A DNA stretch of 64,000 nucleotides from Halotia branconii CENA392 (GCF_029953635.1 NZ_CP124543.1:2087455-2151454), one strand, 5' to 3'. Counted from the first letter of the stretch, positions 47,230 to 57,750 are shown. Numbers and translations: made by a program. The notes: generated by a model from the sequence alone, not told the origin.

Positions 47230-47521
47230 TCCCAGTAGGACTTTAAAATATAGAAAGTCTTTTTTTCATAATTCCCTCAGGAACTCAAAAGCTAACACAA
47301 TATTAATTTGATCTATCTCAGGTAATAAGCATAAACACTTAGGCAAATTTTCAGATGCTTTCTTTAGTGCATATTTAAATTAGCCATAAAAGCGCTATTG
47401 CTGCAATTATTCCTCTTTTTTGACCTGAATCCTGGCATTTATTCGAGGTTTTTCTGTTTTGTTTTTTAACTTGTAATTGATTTAGTACACTATTGACTAG
47501 CAGTCACTTTAAGTTGACGTT

Positions 47522-47743
47522 TCAATCTTCTGCCCAATTTTCATCACCTAATAGGTCAATCACCCGATCTCGAAGCAAAAATTCATTTTTTTCTAGTTCT
47601 AGTTCAAAGCAAGTCCAGTCGCGATCGCAAATGTATTTGCAAAGCACGTAAATTGGTTGCTGACGGTTAACAAGTCCCTTTTTGACAAGTTGACGTGCTT
47701 CTTCTTTAATCACTTCAATGTCATATTTGATAGTAGTATCCAT
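47522..47743 (-). CDS. DUF4327 family protein
   Basis: From ATG 47743 this is a 73-residue protein, MDTTIKYDIEVIKEEARQLV, KKGLVNRQQPIYVLCKYI and FELELEKNEFLLRDRVIDLL. This is the cyanobacterial DUF4327 pattern, a small soluble protein of unknown role, sometimes in several copies per genome. The open frame extends to 47788, but the added MIFLLILGLGAKRQA is atypical. It is transcribed alone. Its downstream end lies 292 bp from the multi-GAF kinase start on the same strand. Confidence 0.82.
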   Translation of the reverse strand: MDTTIKYDIEVIKEEARQLVKKGLVNRQQPIYVLCKYICDRDWTCFELELEKNEFLLRDRVIDLLGDENWAED

Positions 47744-48457
47744 AGCTTGTCTCTTTGCTCCTAATCCAAGAATCAAAAGAAAAATCAATTTAGCTTTTGA
47801 CTCTATCTTAAACTTATCAAAAATTTTTGACGAAATTGTGAAGAATCAAAACATTGATATTTAACAGAAAACATCTGTTATTTAAGTCTTTAGATAGACC
47901 TTTTGTGGTAAAATATGTGCAGTAAAACAAGACCGTCTTCTTCAATCTAGATATTAGTTAGTTACAGCAAAAGTCAGGAGTTTAAATCAAACACTTTAGA
48001 GCTTGATTTATTTAAATAATGTTAGCCGATTACAAATCCAAAGAGAAGAAGTAAAGAGAAATAACATTGGGCAAAAGGAAACGCTTTTAATAGTTATAGA
48101 ACTCATATTTGGTTTTTGAAAAAACTTAGTACACCCCTAAATCCCTTTTTTCCTGCGATGCACTGAGTTTCGACTGCGCGGCAGTTGAGCGAAGTCGAAA
48201 CTCAACTACCGCGTAGCCGAAGTGTTCCCCGTCAAGAGTTCCCTCTCTCCACAAATGAATTTAATTTTGCATGACTACTTAAGTGCGTAATACCATTAAC
48301 GCTAAGAGGGTATTTGAAAAGTTGTGAAATGTTAAATTTTATACTATCCTTCTTACCCTGATGCGAATTATAGCAAGGTAAATAAACGTTTCCAATGGTT
48401 TAGAAAAACCAAAGCTAGTGCTAGTGCTTCATTACAAACAAATTTAAGATATATTTT
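47744..48457. repeat. Long spacer with inverted TTCGAC repeats upstream of glpK
   Basis: Most of these 714 bp are AT-rich. At 48155-48235 lies GAGTTTCGACTGCGCGGCAG, then TTGAGCGAAGTCGAAACTC, then AACTACCGCG and GCCGAAGTG, a palindromic relative of the cluster at 5985-6140. A 75-codon minus-strand frame (48368-48595) overlaps the glpK start and is rejected. No RNA gene is recognised. Confidence 0.5.
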
Positions 48458-49942
48458 ATGACTAAATATATTCTGGCATTCGATCAAGGTACGACTAGCT
48501 CGCGCTCTATCATATTCGACCGCAATGGTAATATTGTGACCGTTGCTCAAAAAGAAATTACCCAAATATTCCCGCAGCCTGGTTGGGTAGAACATGATGC
48601 TGATGAAATTTGGTCTTCACAAATTGGTGTTGCTAATGAAGCCTTAGCTCGCATTAGTCTTAAAACTAGTGATATTGCTGCTATTGGCATTAGCAATCAA
48701 CGAGAAACCACGATTATCTGGGATCGAAAAACAGGTAAGCCACTTTACAATGCGATCGTTTGGCAAGATCGCCGCACGGCTGCTGACTGCGATGAACTTA
48801 AAGCATCTGGATACGAGACAATATTCCAGCACAAAGCAGGACTAGTAATTGATGCTTACTTTAGTGGTACTAAACTTAAGTGGTTGTTAGATCATATACC
48901 TAATGCTCGTTCTCAAGCCGAGCGAGGAGAACTGGCATTTGGAACCGTCGATAGCTGGTTGATTTGGAAACTAACTCAAGGAGAACTTCATATTACCGAT
49001 GTCACTAATGCTAGCAGGACATTGTTGTTCAATATTCATACTCAGCAGTGGGACGATGAACTACTGTCTATTCTGGATATTCCTCGTTACCTGCTGCCCC
49101 AAGTGCAGAGCTCATCACAAGTGTATGGTTATACATCTGAAGGTCTTTTCGGTAGCCGTATTCCCATTGCCGGAATTGCCGGAGACCAGCAAGCTGCAAC
49201 ATTTGGGCAAGTATCGTTGCAATCTGGCATGGCCAAAAATACTTACGGTACAGGCTGCTTTATAGTTCTAAATACAGGTAATAAACTCACACTATCCAAC
49301 CACAAACTGCTGACCACCATTGCTTGGCGCATCAATGGACGAACCGATTATGCTCTAGAAGGCAGTATATTTATTGCCGGCGCAGTTGTACAATGGCTGC
49401 GTGATGGACTTGGCATTATTAAACACAGTGCAGAGGTGGAATCTTTAGCTGGCAGTGTTCCTAATAATGGTGGCGTGTATTTTGTACCTGCGTTCGTCGG
49501 TTTGGGCGCACCTTATTGGGATAGCTACGCTCGTGGCACAATTATGGGTTTAAGTCGTGGTTCAACTAGTGGCCATATTGCTCGTGCAGCCCTGGAAAGC
49601 ATTGCCTATCAAACGGCTGATGTAATTGATGCTATGCGTCAAGATTCTCAGCTTGATCTTTTTGAACTGCGGGTAGATGGTGGTGCTTCTGGCAATGATC
49701 TGTTGATGCAGTTCCAAGCAGATATTTTAGGTGTGCCTATTGTTCGTCCCAAAATCACTGAAACTACTGCCTTGGGGGCAGCTTATTTAGCAGGTCTAGC
49801 TGTTGGTTATTGGGAAAGTGAAGCAGAAATTACGTCTCAATGGCAGGCCGAGAAATGGTTTGAGCCGACAATCAGCCATGATCATCGCTTAACATTACTA
49901 GATTCATGGCATCAGGCGATCGCCCAAACTCGACATAGATAA
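48458..49942 (+). CDS. glpK: Glycerol kinase
   Basis: The enzyme phosphorylates glycerol to glycerol-3-phosphate with ATP (FGGY kinase family). The 494-residue protein has [20 protein letters not shown] at the N terminus, [42 protein letters not shown] and [19 protein letters not shown]. All canonical GlpK segments are present, including the glycerol-contact Arg-Glu (NQRET). Length is normal. mscS follows 14 bp downstream on the same strand and may be co-transcribed. This suggests a link between the compatible-solute or lipid precursor glycerol and osmotic stress, though this is inference. Confidence 0.96.
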   Translation: MTKYILAFDQGTTSSRSIIFDRNGNIVTVAQKEITQIFPQPGWVEHDADEIWSSQIGVANEALARISLKTSDIAAIGISNQRETTIIWDRKTGKPLYNAIVWQDRRTAADCDELKASGYETIFQHKAGLVIDAYFSGTKLKWLLDHIPNARSQAERGELAFGTVDSWLIWKLTQGELHITDVTNASRTLLFNIHTQQWDDELLSILDIPRYLLPQVQSSSQVYGYTSEGLFGSRIPIAGIAGDQQAATFGQVSLQSGMAKNTYGTGCFIVLNTGNKLTLSNHKLLTTIAWRINGRTDYALEGSIFIAGAVVQWLRDGLGIIKHSAEVESLAGSVPNNGGVYFVPAFVGLGAPYWDSYARGTIMGLSRGSTSGHIARAALESIAYQTADVIDAMRQDSQLDLFELRVDGGASGNDLLMQFQADILGVPIVRPKITETTALGAAYLAGLAVGYWESEAEITSQWQAEKWFEPTISHDHRLTLLDSWHQAIAQTRHR

Positions 49943-49956
49943 TTTGTTGTTTAAAG

Positions 49957-50856
49957 ATGATTACGGAGTATATGAATAAGTTGGTAGATACAATATCAAA
50001 CAGTTTAAGAGACATACTTTCTAGTGGCATCAAAATATTACCAGGATTGCTCATAGGGCTAATTCTGGTGATATTGACTCGCTACATGGCTCAGTTTTTA
50101 GAAAGACTAGCTACTCAAGTTGGTAGACGGACAATTCGCAATTCATCCTTAAAACTATTATTATCGAAAACTGCTTATGTAACGGCCTGGGCTGTAGGGA
50201 TTATAATTGCTTGTGTAGTTGCTTTTCCAGGCTTAAGTTTAGGAGACATAATTGCCACATTAGGACTGGGTTCTGTAGCAGTTGGTTTTGCTTTCCAAGA
50301 TATATTCAAAAATTTCTTAGCAGGCATACTACTATTATTGCAGGAGCCATTTCGCATCGAAGACCAAGTAATTATCGGTGATTATGAAGGTACTGTAGAG
50401 CGCATCGATATCCGCACGACGAAAATTCGTACTTATCAAGGAGAGCGAGTCATAATACCCAACTCAACTGTGTTTACAAGTGCAGTACAAGTGAGGACAG
50501 CTTTTGATTATCGCCGAACAGATTTAGCAGTAGGCGTAGACTATAACACACCGCTGCCTAGAGCAAAACAGATTTTGCAGCAACTGATATCTGGTGTCAA
50601 TGGGGTGTTAGAACAACCTGCTCCGGAAATCGATTTGCTTGGTTTTGGTGACAGTTCCATTGATTTTGTTGTCAGATATTGGACATCACCCCAGCAGAAA
50701 GATGTACGTCGGATTCAAACTCAAGCAGTTGTCGCTATTAAAAAGGCATTTGATGAAGCAGATATCAATATTCCTTATCCAATTCGCACTCTTTATTTCT
50801 ACGATCAGCAACAATTTCAAGATTATCTTCCTAGTGCTAGCGAACAAAATAAGTAG
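49957..50856 (+). CDS. MscS-family small-conductance mechanosensitive channel
   Basis: This 299-residue inner-membrane protein has three helices (about 20-45, 70-92 and 98-125). The third is the pore helix, followed by LGLGSVAVGFAFQDIFKNFL and AGILLLLQEPFRI, the family signature. DQVIIGDYEGTVERIDIRTTKIRTYQGERVIIPNS then forms the beta domain and VRYWTSPQQKDVRRIQ the alpha-beta domain. It would release solutes on hypo-osmotic shock. The ATG at 49957 is used here; a second ATG at 49972 has GGAG very near. It is probably in one transcript with glpK. Confidence 0.93.
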   Translation: MITEYMNKLVDTISNSLRDILSSGIKILPGLLIGLILVILTRYMAQFLERLATQVGRRTIRNSSLKLLLSKTAYVTAWAVGIIIACVVAFPGLSLGDIIATLGLGSVAVGFAFQDIFKNFLAGILLLLQEPFRIEDQVIIGDYEGTVERIDIRTTKIRTYQGERVIIPNSTVFTSAVQVRTAFDYRRTDLAVGVDYNTPLPRAKQILQQLISGVNGVLEQPAPEIDLLGFGDSSIDFVVRYWTSPQQKDVRRIQTQAVVAIKKAFDEADINIPYPIRTLYFYDQQQFQDYLPSASEQNK

Positions 50857-51063
50857 ACCGATGGAGTTTACCCAAGTAAACTAATTTCAGGTTGGGGTAG
50901 GGAGAGTAAAAAAATCGAACTGAATATGATAAAGCTTTAGGATTTGTTGTATGCTTCACGGTAATATAAAGCCGCTGTCCAATCTATGATCTCGACGAGT
51001 TGCGACACTAAGGTAATCTTAAGACAGTATTCTTCATAATATAAAAATCTTGAGGCAACTTTA

Positions 51064-51801
51064 ATGGTTTGGCAACGTCCTGACGAGCGACAACCTTACC
51101 AACTACGTCCTGTAAGCTTTCATCAAGGCTTTACTCGCTTTGCTCCTGGTTCAGTTCTCACAAAATGTGGCGATACTCAGGTGCTGTGTACTGTCAGCAT
51201 AACTGAGGGTGTACCCAAATTTTTAGCCGGAACTGGCAAAGGTTGGTTAACATCTGAGTATCGGATGTTACCTTCAGCAACCCAACAGCGGCAGGAACGG
51301 GAATTATTGAAATTATCCGGTCGGACTCAAGAAATTCAGCGTTTAATTGGGCGTAGCTTACGAGCAACGCTAGATTTTGAGGTATTAGGAGAACGTACTT
51401 TAACCGTAGATGCCGATGTCTTACAAGCAGATGCTGGCACTAGAACAGCAGCAATCACAGGGGGATTTGTAGCTTTAGCTAGTGCAATTTCACAATTGTT
51501 ACAGCAAGGAATATTAGAGCGATCGCCTCTATGTGGACAAGTGGCAGCAATTTCTGTAGGTTTATTGCAGGGTGAGCCATATTTGGATTTAAACTACATC
51601 GAAGATGTGGCAGCAACAGTAGATTTAAATGTGGTGATGAATCAACACTTGGAAATCATTGAAGTCCAGGGAACAGCAGAAGAAGACAGCTTTAGCCGTA
51701 CCCAATTAAATCATCTGCTGGATTTTGCCGAAAAAGGCATTCAACAATTATTGATTGCCCAACGAGAAATGATCTCTGACTGGGAGGTGCTATTTGGATA
51801 A
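51064..51801 (+). CDS. rph: Ribonuclease PH
   Basis: This phosphate-dependent 3-prime exonuclease trims tRNA precursors. The 245-residue protein has [76 protein letters not shown] and [18 protein letters not shown], all typical. The phosphate-binding arginines and the acidic active-site aspartates are present. Its last 12 bp overlap the convergent PEP-CTERM gene. Confidence 0.96.
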   Translation: MVWQRPDERQPYQLRPVSFHQGFTRFAPGSVLTKCGDTQVLCTVSITEGVPKFLAGTGKGWLTSEYRMLPSATQQRQERELLKLSGRTQEIQRLIGRSLRATLDFEVLGERTLTVDADVLQADAGTRTAAITGGFVALASAISQLLQQGILERSPLCGQVAAISVGLLQGEPYLDLNYIEDVAATVDLNVVMNQHLEIIEVQGTAEEDSFSRTQLNHLLDFAEKGIQQLLIAQREMISDWEVLFG

Positions 51802-52425
51802 AAAACTCCACCTACAAAGGGATAGAGTTTTTAGGCATGGCTTTTGTCGGCACTTGAGGGTTGTAACTACTCCTAGTACGCCAAGAGTTAGAAAACCGAG
51901 GCTAGATGTAGGTTCAGGGATAGATATTGGCTCAGGAACACTAGCTTTTCTAATACGAATGTAACCTCGACCAGCATCCAAAGATTGTCCAATTGCTTGA
52001 ATTGTGAGCGAGTAAGAACCTGGACTAACTAAAAATGAACCACTGCTATAAGTCGGATCGGCAAAAGCAATATTTGGACCTACTTCTATGGCATCTTCTA
52101 CAACTGGTACTAAAGAGGTAAAGCCAATAGAAGTGCCAAAATTAAAGACCTCAAATTGGTCTCCTTTTAAAAAATCATCTGTAATATCGATAATGGTGGG
52201 ATAAGAACTACTGTAGGTAAATGGGCCTTCATCATTATCTTGATTAAGACCAGTCCAAAAGAATGCTGGAGGCGTATCAGCGGTAGCAAACCAGTCATCT
52301 TCACTCAATATATTAGCATTGGCGGTAGCATTAAACACAAAGACTGGTAGCCACAGAAAAATATTAAAAGTAAGAATACCTAAAATATTACTACTAATTT
52401 TTCTATTTTTGGCAAGACTGGACAT
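51790..52425 (-). CDS. Secreted PEP-CTERM sorting-domain protein
   Basis: This 211-residue protein has an N-terminal signal sequence ([24 protein letters not shown]), a beta-rich body with acidic loops, and near the C terminus [20 protein letters not shown], then [14 protein letters not shown]. This is a PEP motif, hydrophobic helix and basic cluster, the exosortase sorting signal that anchors proteins at the cell surface or in exopolysaccharide. Unusually the protein continues about 15 residues past the basic cluster, into the end of rph. The motif PEP occurs twice in a row. No exosortase gene is nearby. Confidence 0.85.
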   Translation of the reverse strand: MSSLAKNRKISSNILGILTFNIFLWLPVFVFNATANANILSEDDWFATADTPPAFFWTGLNQDNDEGPFTYSSSYPTIIDITDDFLKGDQFEVFNFGTSIGFTSLVPVVEDAIEVGPNIAFADPTYSSGSFLVSPGSYSLTIQAIGQSLDAGRGYIRIRKASVPEPISIPEPTSSLGFLTLGVLGVVTTLKCRQKPCLKTLSLCRWSFLSK

Positions 52426-53044
52426 GATAATACTGTTTAGATTAGTGAGAATCTAATACAAAATCTTTAAGCAAGATTATGTAGTAGGTTTGTTTATAAG
52501 GCACACTAAATCTCACCAGATCATTCGGTGGGAACACATCAAAGCGATGTTGATTAACGTGAGTCTTCAACAAAGGTGTACGTTAAAGTTAAGAGATAGT
52601 AGGCATAGCTTGCTTTACCTGAAGGGATAAACCAAAAAAAGTTTAATTTACACCTTCCTAGTTAATTAAAACCAAATTATCAAGCACATAACATCATCTT
52701 AGCTCCTACATGACTTAATAGCAAGGTCATTTCTCAAGGCTTTTGGGTTTCATGAGAGCCGAAATGGTTGATATGTAAGAGATTGGGCTAAATTGCACCA
52801 TGCCGCTATTATTTAGCTATTCGATGAAGATCTTAATAATCGGGCATCAAAAAAAATTATTTTAAAACTAGTCTTGGGTTCGTACAACTGACTACTGACA
52901 ATTAACACTCGTAAGTGCTAACGATGGTCTATGTTTATCTATCCCCACTTAATTGATGATGTTAAAAGTTTCAAAATTTAAAAAGGAGGATTGTCATAAG
53001 TTCGGTATTGTATTGCTGGAAGATGGCAATGTGATGGTAAAACT
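52426..53044. other. Spacer before pgl
   Basis: These 619 bp hold promoter regions for the divergent PEP-CTERM and pgl genes. There is a short CTGACTACTGACAATTAACA heptamer-like run near 52886 and AAAAGGAGGATTGTCAT around 52980, which looks like a ribosome site but has no convincing ORF behind it. I see no RNA gene or complete repeat element. Confidence 0.45.
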
Positions 53045-53767
53045 ATGAAGAAAACTGTTGAAGTTCTATCAGATAAGTCAGCGCTGATTGCTCGATCGCT
53101 GGATTTGATTTTATCCAAGTTGGAAACTGCCATTGAGCAACGGGGGATATTTACCATCGCCTTATCCGGCGGTAGCACACCAAAGCCTTTATATGAAGCG
53201 ATCGCCAATCAAAAACTGCCTTGGGATAAAATACATGTATTCTGGGGAGATGAGCGTTATGTATCACCAGATCATCTTGATAGTAATGAATTAATGGCGC
53301 GGCAAGCTTGGCTGGATCGAGTTGACATCCCAGCGGCTAATATTCATGCTACCCCGACCTTAGAAGGCGATCCAGCAGTGTCAGCTGCTAAATATGAACA
53401 GCATCTACAAAAATTTTTTCATTCTGCACCAACCGAGTTTCCGTCTTTAGATGTAGTATTGCTAGGAATGGGTGATGATGCACATACCGCATCTTTGTTT
53501 CCTCACACAGACGCTTTAAAAGTGTGCGATCGCCTAGTTACTGTAGGCAACAAAGATGGAAATCCCCGCATAACCTTCACATACCCATTTATCAACGCAG
53601 CTCGTAGTGTGATTTTTGTGGTTGCAGGCGCTAATAAACGACCAGCTTTAGCGCAAATCTTCACACCTGTAGCAGATGATTTTGCTTACCCATCCCGCTT
53701 AATTCAACCCCAAGGAGAACTTTGGTGGTTACTGGATGCAGAGGCAGGTTTGGAACTTCAATCTTAA
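53045..53767 (+). CDS. pgl: 6-phosphogluconolactonase
   Basis: This enzyme hydrolyses 6-phosphogluconolactone, the second step of the oxidative pentose phosphate pathway, which supplies NADPH in the dark and in heterocysts. The 240-residue protein has FTIALSGGSTPKPLYEAIAN, VFWGDERYVSPDHLDSNELM, LLGMGDDAHTASLFPHT and RITFTYPFINAARSVIFVVAG, all characteristic of the DevB/Pgl family. The ATG is preceded by a weak purine run. Zwf and OpcA, often linked to it, are not in the window. Confidence 0.95.
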   Translation: MKKTVEVLSDKSALIARSLDLILSKLETAIEQRGIFTIALSGGSTPKPLYEAIANQKLPWDKIHVFWGDERYVSPDHLDSNELMARQAWLDRVDIPAANIHATPTLEGDPAVSAAKYEQHLQKFFHSAPTEFPSLDVVLLGMGDDAHTASLFPHTDALKVCDRLVTVGNKDGNPRITFTYPFINAARSVIFVVAGANKRPALAQIFTPVADDFAYPSRLIQPQGELWWLLDAEAGLELQS

Positions 53768-54421
53768 CTTGACTATCACAAGTAATTGTTAAAATCGGAA
53801 GCTAGAGTTGCTTTTGTGGCAAACTTCCTACGTCTACCCTCACCGAAAGCGGCGGGAAGCACACTTCTTCTCTTTCAGAGACGCTGACGCGAACAAGGAG
53901 TGTCCGGGATAGCACTTCGGCTTACTTCGACTTCGCTCAGTAACCAACGCTCAGTGACCGCCGCCCCGCCACCGGACGGTGTCAGTAGTCAGTGGTGAGC
54001 CAGCGCGGTCTTGGGGAGCCAGTCCGCCCTTGCGGTTTCCAAGGCACTCCGCCCTTGCGGTTCCCCGACTTGTAGGAAGTGCCGCCGACTTGTAGGAACT
54101 GGCGTGGTTCCCCCCATGAGCGACTGGCGTTAGCGACGCAGGAGCGTCACCCCGAAGGGGTCAGTAGTAAAAACAACTAACAACTGACTACTGACCACTG
54201 ACACGAAATCCCATCCCCTGTTAGGGGTGGGATGAGCTTAAAAACTCGCGCAGCGAAGCGCTAACGGCGGGAAAACACAGCGCTGTTTTTCTGTAATAGC
54301 AAAGATTTGTAGCGTTTACAGTAAAAACTGCCTTATTTTGTGAAAAGTTGCAGAAGCATCTACTAGTTCTCTCTGCTTGCCAGCACTATTTTATGATGAT
54401 CTTGAACAAAGGCTTAAATTG
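53768..54421. repeat. Dense repeat spacer between pgl and the FHA gene
   Basis: Positions 53810-54240 are packed with repeats. CGCCCTTGCGGTTTCC and CGCCCTTGCGGTTCCCC are near-identical tandem pieces, as are CCGACTTGTAGGAA pieces. GTTAGCGACGCAGGAGCGTC followed by ACCCCGAAGGGG recurs at 62990-63030. Heptamers (ACTGACTACTGACCACTGAC) lead into hairpin repeat copy 2. No gene is seen. Confidence 0.65.
54190..54242 (+). repeat. Hairpin repeat, copy 2
   Basis: CTGACCACTGACACGAAAT leads to a stem with arms ATCCCATCCCCT and AGGGGTGGGAT, then GAGCTTAA. The flanks equal those at 6150-6196, but the stem sequence differs in compensating positions. The structure, not the stem sequence, is kept. It could be a relict mobile-element end. 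Confidence 0.5.
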
Positions 54422-55261
54422 ATGATCGTCTGTCCTAATTGCAATCACCCTAACCCAGACGGCGCTGTCCAGTGTGAAGCTTGTTATACGCCGTTACCAA
54501 CGACTAGCAACTGTCCTAACTGTGGGGCAACTGTGCAGGCAGATGCCGCTTTCTGCGGTCAATGTGGTTTTAACCTGCATTCAACAGCCGCCCCTGCTGC
54601 TGCTACATCTGTAGCTACAGTTGCTCCCGACATCCCAGTAGAAGTACCACCGTTAGTTGAACCTGACCCGCTTTTAGAGCTTTTACAACCAGACTCCTTA
54701 GGAATCAACCAGCCTGCTGCTTCACCTCTACCACCAACAGCAATGGCTGCACCACCACCAGATGTTGAGGCTCAACCTGTAGTTTCTGAGGCAGAAGTTC
54801 CAGCAGCGAAACCAGAACCAATACCGCCTTCAGAGCCTGCAACACCACCATCAGAAGCGGCAGCACCTCCTGAACCAGCAACACCACCCGCTGCACCGCC
54901 TCCTATGGCTGCTTCTAGAACGCAATTACAGCAGGTAACAGCGCGACTATTTCATGTGCAGAGCGATCGCGAAATTGAATTACCGCAAACTTTGTCTGTG
55001 ATTCATATTGGTAAGCCCAATGACCGTATTCCCCCAGATATAGATGTTTCCGGGTTTACTAATTCCGAAATTGTCTCCCGTATACATGCGGATATTCGTG
55101 TTGAGGGCGACGCTCACTATATAGAAGATGTAGGTAGTTCTAATGGTACTTACATTAATAATTTGCCCTTGTTACCAGGGAACCGACACCGCCTCAGACC
55201 AGGCGATCGCATTAGCCTCGGTAAAGGAGACTTAATGACATTTCTCTTTCAACTGGCTTAG
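54422..55261 (+). CDS. Zinc-ribbon, proline-rich linker and FHA-domain protein
   Basis: From ATG 54422 this is 279 residues. Two zinc ribbons come first: CPNCNHPNPDGAVQCEAC (residues 4-21) and CPNCGATVQADAAFCGQCG (about 31-49). A Pro/Ala/Glu-rich linker of about 130 residues follows, then an FHA domain from about 180 (SVIHIGKPNDR, SRIHADI and DVGSSNGTYINN). FHA domains read phosphothreonine, so it is probably a partner of Ser/Thr kinases. The frame is open from TTG 54377, but the zinc ribbon normally begins at the protein start. Confidence 0.85.
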   Translation: MIVCPNCNHPNPDGAVQCEACYTPLPTTSNCPNCGATVQADAAFCGQCGFNLHSTAAPAAATSVATVAPDIPVEVPPLVEPDPLLELLQPDSLGINQPAASPLPPTAMAAPPPDVEAQPVVSEAEVPAAKPEPIPPSEPATPPSEAAAPPEPATPPAAPPPMAASRTQLQQVTARLFHVQSDREIELPQTLSVIHIGKPNDRIPPDIDVSGFTNSEIVSRIHADIRVEGDAHYIEDVGSSNGTYINNLPLLPGNRHRLRPGDRISLGKGDLMTFLFQLA

Positions 55262-55461
55262 TTGATTCTGTGTCAGATTGCATCCACCGTCAAAAAGAGG
55301 CAGGGAAGCAGCACTTCGACTACGCTCAGTGACCAAAGCAGAGGGGCAGGGGAGAATAACAAATAATAATTAATCTCCTATGCCCCATGCCCAATGCCCA
55401 ATGCCCCTCTGCCATACACTAGTATGGAAGAAACTACACTTGAGGCTCAGAAAATTGACTT

Positions 55462-56205
55462 ATGAGGGAACCAGGAAAAAACGTTGAACCCTTACTTGCC
55501 AAAGAAGCTCCGCCACAAGTCGAACGTATGGGTTTAACTTGGTTAACAGCAGCTGCGATCGCCACTATCCTGCTGTGGCAAGTCCCAGGAGGGGATTACA
55601 TTTTATACCCATTTACTATCCTAGCAACTTGGTTTCACGAAATGGGTCACGGTCTGATGGCTCTCATTTTAGGAGGACAATTTCAGAAATTACAAATTTT
55701 TAGTAGTGGTTCTGGTGTGGCAACTTATGGCATTTCGCGGTCTTTGGGGCCAATTGGTCCGGCTTTAGTCGCAGCTGCAGGGCCAATGGGGCCACCTCTT
55801 GCCGGTGCAGCTTTGATTTTGGCTTCTCGCAGTTTTAAAGCCGCTTCTTTGAGTTTAAAAATTTTAGGCAGTTTTTTACTACTTTCAACAGTAATTTGGG
55901 TACGTTCCTGGTTTGGTTTGGTAGCAATTCCCTTGCTGGGTTTAATTATTCTAAGTATTTCCCTAAAAGCTCCTCGATGGATGCAGGGGTTTGTGATTCA
56001 GTTTTTAGGTGTGCAAGCTTGTATAAGTACTTACCACCAACTTAATTATTTATTTAGCTATAGTGCTGGTCCTTTAGGACTGTCTGATACAGCACAGATG
56101 CAGCGGTATTTATTTTTACCTTATTGGTTTTGGGGTGGATTGATGGCGATCGCATCTTTGGTAATTTTAGTCCAAAGTCTTCGCGTCGCTTATCGCTCTG
56201 AATAA
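55462..56205 (+). CDS. M50-like membrane metallopeptidase
   Basis: This 247-residue polytopic membrane protein has HEMGHGLMALILGGQFQ, the HExxH zinc motif inside a hydrophobic helix, near residue 59. Several more helices follow (GPALVAAAGPMGPPLAGAAL, FLLLSTVIWV, IPLLGLIILSISL), giving six or so. This is the M50B-like cyanobacterial type. The third zinc ligand is not obvious. It would cut membrane or membrane-adjacent substrates. The aldehyde dehydrogenase gene begins 39 bp downstream and may be in the same transcript. Confidence 0.75.
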   Translation: MREPGKNVEPLLAKEAPPQVERMGLTWLTAAAIATILLWQVPGGDYILYPFTILATWFHEMGHGLMALILGGQFQKLQIFSSGSGVATYGISRSLGPIGPALVAAAGPMGPPLAGAALILASRSFKAASLSLKILGSFLLLSTVIWVRSWFGLVAIPLLGLIILSISLKAPRWMQGFVIQFLGVQACISTYHQLNYLFSYSAGPLGLSDTAQMQRYLFLPYWFWGGLMAIASLVILVQSLRVAYRSE

Positions 56206-56244
56206 ATTAATCAACCAGAATTAATAAATATTAAAAATTTAATT

Positions 56245-57741
56245 ATGGAAACTCCACTATCTTGTCGTAATTATATCGATGGTCAATGGTTGAGTGCCGC
56301 AGCAGGAACTACCCTAGAAAGCCGCAATCCAGCTTTGATACATGAAGTTGTTGCTACTTTCCCTCGTTCTCAAGCCGATGATGTAGATACAGCAGTAACC
56401 GCAGCTAGCCAAGCTTACCGAAGTTGGCGCAAAGTACCAGCCCCAGCCAGGGCAGAATACGTCTTTCGTGTCGGGGAACTATTAGCTAAACATAAAGAAA
56501 AACTTGCCCAGTTGATTAGCCAGGAAATGGGTAAACCCCTAACAGAAGCTAGGGGAGATGTACAAGAAGGCATTGACTGCGCTTTTTATAGTGCTGGTGA
56601 AGGGCGGCGACTTTTTGGGCAAACGACACCTTCAGAAATGCCTAATAAATTTGCGATGACAGTGCGGATGCCTATAGGGGTTTGTGCTTTGATTACTCCG
56701 TGGAATTTCCCGATGGCGATTCCTTGTTGGAAAGCTATGCCTGCCTTAGTTTGTGGTAATACGGTCATTCTCAAACCCGCAGAAGATACCCCCGCCTGTG
56801 CAACTAAATTAATTGAAATTTTTGCCGCCGCAGGTTTTCCACCTGGAGTTGTCAACTTAGTGCATGGGATGGGTGAAGAAGCCGGGAAAGCTTTGGTTGA
56901 GCATCCCGATATTAATTTGGTATCTTTTACTGGGTCTAGTGAAACTGGTGCTTTTGTCGGCGCTACTTGTGGACGCACTCACAAGCGGGTGTGTTTAGAA
57001 ATGGGTGGGAAAAATGCTCAAGTGGTAATGGAAGATGCTGATTTGGAACTGGCTTTAGATGGTGCTGTTTGGGGTGCTTTTGGCACAACTGGTCAGCGAT
57101 GTACAGCTACTAGCCGCTTGATTTTGCATCGTGACATTAAGGAAAAATTTACTACCATGCTTTATCAGCGTACCAGCAAGTTACGCTTGGGTGCTGGCAC
57201 TGACCCCGATACAGAGATTGGCCCGATAATTAATCAAAAGCAACTACAACGGGTCAGCGAATATATGAATATTGCCCGTGAAGAAGGTGCAAAAGTTTTA
57301 ATTGGTGGAGAAATCGCCAGGGAAGACTCACTAAAAAATGGTTATTTTTTTCAACCAACAATTCTAGATGGTGTTACTCCTGAGATGCGCGTTGCCCGTG
57401 AAGAGATATTCGGGCCAGTGGTGTGTTTAATTGCAGTGAGTTCATTTGAGGAAGCGATCGCCATTCTCAACGATACTAATTATGGTCTTTCTTCCTCAGT
57501 GTACACCCGCGATATCAACCGGGCTTTCACTGCTATGCGTGACATTGAAGCTGGTATTACTTACATTAACGGCCCTACTATTGGTGCTGAAGTACACTTG
57601 CCTTTTGGGGGTGTTAAACAAACTGGTAACGGACACCGCGAAGCTGGAACTACTGCTTTAGATGTTTTTACAGAATGGAAGAGTGTTTATGTTGACTTTT
57701 CTGGTAATCTGCAACGCGCCCAAATAGATAACCGCAGTTAA
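56245..57741 (+). CDS. NAD(P)-dependent aldehyde dehydrogenase
   Basis: This 498-residue ALDH-superfamily enzyme oxidises aldehydes to acids. Key parts are PWNFPMAIPCWKAMPALVCG, the glycine motif FTGSSETGAFVG, CLEMGGKNAQVVMEDADLE with the base Glu, and GTTGQRCTATSRLI with the catalytic cysteine. The C-terminal LPFGGVKQTGNGHREAG is also present. The best-fitting group includes alpha-ketoglutaric-semialdehyde and succinate-semialdehyde dehydrogenases, but the true substrate is not decided. It may close the cyanobacterial TCA bypass or degrade polyamines; that is inference. Confidence 0.92.
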   Translation: METPLSCRNYIDGQWLSAAAGTTLESRNPALIHEVVATFPRSQADDVDTAVTAASQAYRSWRKVPAPARAEYVFRVGELLAKHKEKLAQLISQEMGKPLTEARGDVQEGIDCAFYSAGEGRRLFGQTTPSEMPNKFAMTVRMPIGVCALITPWNFPMAIPCWKAMPALVCGNTVILKPAEDTPACATKLIEIFAAAGFPPGVVNLVHGMGEEAGKALVEHPDINLVSFTGSSETGAFVGATCGRTHKRVCLEMGGKNAQVVMEDADLELALDGAVWGAFGTTGQRCTATSRLILHRDIKEKFTTMLYQRTSKLRLGAGTDPDTEIGPIINQKQLQRVSEYMNIAREEGAKVLIGGEIAREDSLKNGYFFQPTILDGVTPEMRVAREEIFGPVVCLIAVSSFEEAIAILNDTNYGLSSSVYTRDINRAFTAMRDIEAGITYINGPTIGAEVHLPFGGVKQTGNGHREAGTTALDVFTEWKSVYVDFSGNLQRAQIDNRS

Positions 57742-57750
57742 TAGAAAAAA

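Noticed and set aside
48368..48595. 75-codon minus-strand frame across the glpK start
   Set aside because: It is antisense to the conserved glycerol kinase N terminus.
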